Shown here: positions 5,548-7,715 of the stretch, piece by piece
How positions within the stretch are numbered: position 1 is the stretch's first letter
Layout of the letters: each line of letters begins with the position of its first letter
DNA from: Croceibacterium_A sp044506885
GTDB lineage: Bacteria; Pseudomonadota; Alphaproteobacteria; Sphingomonadales; Sphingomonadaceae
Direction of reading: 5' to 3'
NCBI GenBank assembly: GCA_044506885.1
Contig: JBIQKC010000065.1
Location: forward strand, 1 to 7,715
DNA: 7,715 nt
The notes under the pieces: generated by a model
Told to the model about the DNA's origin: nothing
Seen by the model: the letters and a program-made list of their open reading frames with translations, nothing else
Databases searched by the model: none
Program-made: the position numbers and the translations under genes

Positions 5548-6957
5548 TCAGGCGCTGTAATACATGTCGAATTCGACCGGGCTGGGCGTGGTTTCCCAGC
5601 GCATCACCTCTTCCCACTTCAGTTCGCAATAGGCGTCGATCTGGTCCTTGGAGAACACGTCGCCCTTCAGCAGAAACTCGTAGTCGGCCTGGAGCGCCTC
5701 GATCGCCTCGCGGAGAGAGCCGCACACGGTCGGCACTTCCGCCAGCTCGGCCGGCGGCAGGTCGTAGAGGTTCTTGTCCATCGGCTCGCCCGGATGGATC
5801 TTGTTCTGGATTCCGTCGAGGCCGGCCATCAGCAGCGCGGCATAGGCGAGGTAGGGGTTCGCCATCGCATCGGGGAAACGGAACTCGACGCGCTTGGCCT
5901 TCTCGCCCGTACCGTAGGGGATGCGGCACGAGGCCGAGCGGTTGCGCGCCGAATAGGCCAGCAGCACCGGCGCTTCGTAACCCGGCACCAGCCGCTTGTA
6001 GCTGTTGGTGGTCGGGTTGGTGAAGGCGTTCAGCGCCTTGGCGTGCTTGATGACGCCGCCGATGAAGTAGAGGCAGGTCTCGGACAGGCCGGCATAGCCG
6101 TTGCCGGCGAAGGTCGGCTTGCCGCCGTCCCAGATCGACATGTGCGTGTGCATGCCGCTGCCGTTATCCTTGGCGATCGGCTTGGGCATGAAGGTCGCCG
6201 TCTTGCCATAGGCCTGCGCGACCATGTGCACGACGTACTTGTAGATCTGCATCCGGTCGGCGGTGGTCACCAGCGTGCCGAAGGTCAGGCCCAGTTCGTG
6301 CTGCGCGGCCGCCACTTCGTGGTGGTGCTTGTCGCACGGCAGACCCATTTCGAGCATGGTGCTGACCATCTCGCCGCGGATGTCCACCGCGCTGTCCACC
6401 GGCGCGACGGGGAAATAGCCGCCCTTGGCGCGCGGACGGTGGCCCAGGTTGCCGCCTTCCAGCTCGGCGCCGGTATTGGTCGGCAGTTCGATGTCGTCGA
6501 TGCTGTAGCCCGATCCGGCATAGCCGTCTTCGAAGCGCACGTCGTCGAACATGAAGAACTCGGCTTCGGGCCCGACGTAGACCGTGTCGCCCAGCCCGGT
6601 CGACTTGAGGAACGCTTCGGCGCGCTTGGCGGTCGAGCGCGGGTCGCGCGAATAGAGCTCCCCGGTCGAAGGCTCGACGATGTCGCACACCACGATCAGC
6701 ATCGGCGTGGCGCTGAACGGGTCGGTCCACACAGCGTCGAGGTCCGGCTTGAGGATCATGTCGGATTCGTTGATCGTCTTCCAGCCGGCGATCGACGAAC
6801 CGTCGAACATCAGGCCTTCTTCCAGCTCATCCTCGCCGATCATGCTCGAAACCATGGTCAGGTGCTGCCACTTGCCCTTGGGATCGGTGAAGCGAAGGTC
6901 GACCCATTCGATCTCCTCGTCCTTGATCCGCTTCACGATGTCCGCTGCACTCGCCAT
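5548..6957 (-). CDS. glnA: Glutamine synthetase, type I
   Basis: This enzyme makes glutamine from glutamate, ammonia and ATP in the cytoplasm as a dodecamer. The 469-residue length equals that of E. coli GlnA. Visible signatures are FDGSSIAGW (51-59), the metal/glutamate-binding EAEFF (131-135), the HHHEVAAAQHE metal site (211-221), NGSGMHTH (265-272), the ATP/glutamate region NRSASCRIP (339-347), and VEFRFPD (357-363). NLYDLPP carries Tyr398, matching the tyrosine adenylylated by GlnE (Tyr397 in E. coli), so activity should respond to the PII/GlnE cascade. GGAAGG precedes the ATG. It follows glnB by 107 nt, the normal alphaproteobacterial order, with a hairpin element in between and an intrinsic terminator after it. 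The same reading frame stays open upstream through glnB, but that extension carries no family sequence. Confidence 0.98.
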   Translation of the reverse strand: MASAADIVKRIKDEEIEWVDLRFTDPKGKWQHLTMVSSMIGEDELEEGLMFDGSSIAGWKTINESDMILKPDLDAVWTDPFSATPMLIVVCDIVEPSTGELYSRDPRSTAKRAEAFLKSTGLGDTVYVGPEAEFFMFDDVRFEDGYAGSGYSIDDIELPTNTGAELEGGNLGHRPRAKGGYFPVAPVDSAVDIRGEMVSTMLEMGLPCDKHHHEVAAAQHELGLTFGTLVTTADRMQIYKYVVHMVAQAYGKTATFMPKPIAKDNGSGMHTHMSIWDGGKPTFAGNGYAGLSETCLYFIGGVIKHAKALNAFTNPTTNSYKRLVPGYEAPVLLAYSARNRSASCRIPYGTGEKAKRVEFRFPDAMANPYLAYAALLMAGLDGIQNKIHPGEPMDKNLYDLPPAELAEVPTVCGSLREAIEALQADYEFLLKGDVFSKDQIDAYCELKWEEVMRWETTPSPVEFDMYYSA

Positions 6958-6977
6958 GGTCTTCCTTCCTTCTCGTT

Positions 6978-7057
6978 CCCCTCCCGCTCGCGGGAGGGGT
7001 TGGGTGTGAGTGTGAGGGTGGACAGGCCCACCCGTCCCCTGCCGCAAGCGGAAGGGG
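6978..7057. repeat. Three-hairpin GC-rich palindromic element between glnB and glnA
   Basis: Three stems stand in a row: CCCCTCCCG/CGGGAGGGG (6978-6986 with 6991-6999, 9 bp, 4-nt loop); GGGTGG/CCACCC (7016-7021 with 7028-7033); and CCCCTgCCGC/GCGGaAGGGG (7036-7045 with 7048-7057, one mismatch, 2-nt loop). The first and third share a core related to CCTCCCGC/GCGGGAGG. The make-up resembles dispersed extragenic palindromes common in sphingomonads. In the glnBA transcript it could stall or stabilise mRNA and set different glnB and glnA levels. It has no T-tract and is not a strong terminator. Confidence 0.7.
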
Positions 7058-7064
7058 GAATTCT

Positions 7065-7403
7065 TCAGATCGCGCTTTCGTCCTTTTCCCCGGTGCGGAT
7101 GCGCAGCGCGGAATCGATGGTCGACACGAAAATCTTGCCGTCGCCGATGCGGCCGGTCTGCGCGGCGGCGGCGATGGCTTCCACCACCTGCTCGGCCTGC
7201 GCCTCCGCCACCACGACTTCCAGCTTCACCTTGGGCAGGAAATCGACGACGTATTCGGCGCCGCGATAGAGCTCGGTATGGCCCTTCTGCCGCCCGAAGC
7301 CCTTGGCCTCGGTGACGGTGATGCCGGAGACCCCGACCTCGTGCAGCGCTTCCTTGACCTCGTCCAGCTTGAACGGCTTGATGATTGCCTCGATCTTTTT
7401 CAC
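7065..7403 (-). CDS. glnB: Nitrogen regulatory protein PII
   Basis: A 112-residue PII protein, the trimeric cytoplasmic sensor of 2-oxoglutarate, ATP/ADP and (through uridylylation) glutamine. The signatures are MKKIEAIIKPFKLDEVKEAL at 1-20, the T-loop GHTELYRGAEYVVDF at 41-55 with Tyr51 as the uridylylation site, and TGRIGDGKIFV at 83-93 followed by RIRTGE. Length is exactly typical. The start codon is GTG (complement of 7401-7403), with a G-rich stretch rather than a clean Shine-Dalgarno before it. It is co-directional with glnA and is probably co-transcribed from a nitrogen-controlled promoter. The glnA neighbourhood argues for GlnB rather than GlnK, which usually sits beside amtB. Confidence 0.97.
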   Translation of the reverse strand: MKKIEAIIKPFKLDEVKEALHEVGVSGITVTEAKGFGRQKGHTELYRGAEYVVDFLPKVKLEVVVAEAQAEQVVEAIAAAAQTGRIGDGKIFVSTIDSALRIRTGEKDESAI

Positions 7404-7470
7404 GTGACCCCTGCCGTGTAATCCGGGCGCGCGCGCACCGGACGGTTTTCACCATCCCCCGGCATGGTTC

Positions 7471-7486
7471 TTCAAGAATCGTGCCA
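7471..7486 (-). promoter_or_regulatory. Sigma-54-type promoter upstream of glnB
   Basis: On the minus strand TGGCACG (7480-7486) is followed by ATTC and TTGAA (7471-7475). The -24 element is a perfect match to the RpoN consensus TGGCACG-N4-TTGCA, and spacing is exact. The -12 element differs at one base (TTGAA for TTGCA). Transcription would begin near 7460, giving a leader of about 57 nt before the GTG of glnB. Nitrogen-controlled sigma-54 transcription of glnBA is well known in proteobacteria. Confidence 0.6.
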
Positions 7487-7487
7487 A

Positions 7488-7715
7488 GGCGCTCGAGCTT
7501 GGCCTAGCCAATCGCGGATTGCCGCGAAAGGGCGGAATCATGGGAAGGTTCTCCGGCTGCCGCTTCCGGCGAAACCAAGCCGCCGGCCCCGGCGATCCGA
7601 TGTTGCGTAAGGCACAGGCAGTAGATGCCTGTTAATTGGGCACTAGGCTGTATCGACATTCAGCCCTGACGGCCTGCAAATGGCGGCTTTCCGCGCTTCC
7701 GGTGCTCACGTGCCG
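7488..7715. other. Region upstream of glnB, no confident gene
   Basis: Apart from the dyad at 7614-7632, nothing firm is visible. An ATG at 7680-7682 on the plus strand opens a frame to the window edge (12 codons, MAAFRASG at its start), but it has no good ribosome site and cannot be judged. The sequence between the sigma-54-like promoter and 7600 shows no stem or coding signal that I could support. Confidence 0.5.
7614..7632. promoter_or_regulatory. 19-bp inverted repeat, possible activator site
   Basis: ACAGGCA-GTAGA-TGCCTGT is a perfect dyad with 7-bp arms. It lies about 130 bp upstream of the sigma-54-like promoter, the usual distance for an enhancer-binding protein. It does not match the NtrC consensus (GCACC-N5-GGTGC type), so another regulator or chance remains possible. 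Confidence 0.35.

Noticed and set aside
3503..5560. 685-codon open frame on the plus strand
   Set aside because: Antisense to the NTF2-like and LysR-family genes and across their intergenic gap, with no recognisable domain and biased composition.
5794..7269. 491-codon open frame on the plus strand
   Set aside because: Antisense to glnA and part of glnB; it crosses the hairpin element and has no family motif.
7427..7436. Alternating GC run in the glnB leader
   Set aside because: A 10-nt run of GC dinucleotides is unremarkable in a genome of this composition and forms no convincing stem.
6958..7455. N-terminal extension of glnA through glnB
   Set aside because: The frame stays open by chance. 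The 469-residue form matches the family length exactly, has a good ribosome site, and the extension would overlap the real glnB.

Overview
The window looks like chromosome of a high-GC alphaproteobacterium, most likely in Sphingomonadales. This rests on the strong G/C bias at third codon positions, the glnB-glnA pair with alphaproteobacterial-type proteins, a tRNA-Gly(CCC) of alphaproteobacterial type, and GC-rich palindromes of the kind scattered through sphingomonad intergenic regions. It is a judgement by eye, not a database match. Every protein gene lies on the minus strand; only the tRNA is on the plus strand.

Right part (about 7715 to 5490): nitrogen assimilation. glnB (PII signal protein, GTG start) is followed by glnA (type I glutamine synthetase). 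A sigma-54-like promoter precedes glnB, a three-hairpin palindromic element fills the glnB-glnA gap, and a strong intrinsic terminator follows glnA.

Middle part (about 5490 to 3285): a LysR-family regulator with inverted repeats in its leader, then a secreted protein made of two NTF2/SnoaL-like domains whose function is unknown. The tRNA-Gly(CCC) gene follows on the opposite strand.

Left part (3050 to 1): a tightly packed carbon-metabolism operon, transcribed leftward: class II ketose-bisphosphate aldolase, a CbbY-like HAD sugar-phosphate phosphatase, DhaL, then DhaK, which runs off the left edge just after its substrate-binding histidine. Together these enzymes can phosphorylate a short ketose, cleave or form a ketose (bis)phosphate, and remove phosphate from a sugar phosphate. 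The true substrate cannot be read from the window. A pathway built around dihydroxyacetone or another short ketose is the most natural reading. This module is the most interesting part of the window. The rest is conserved housekeeping apart from the two-domain NTF2-like protein.
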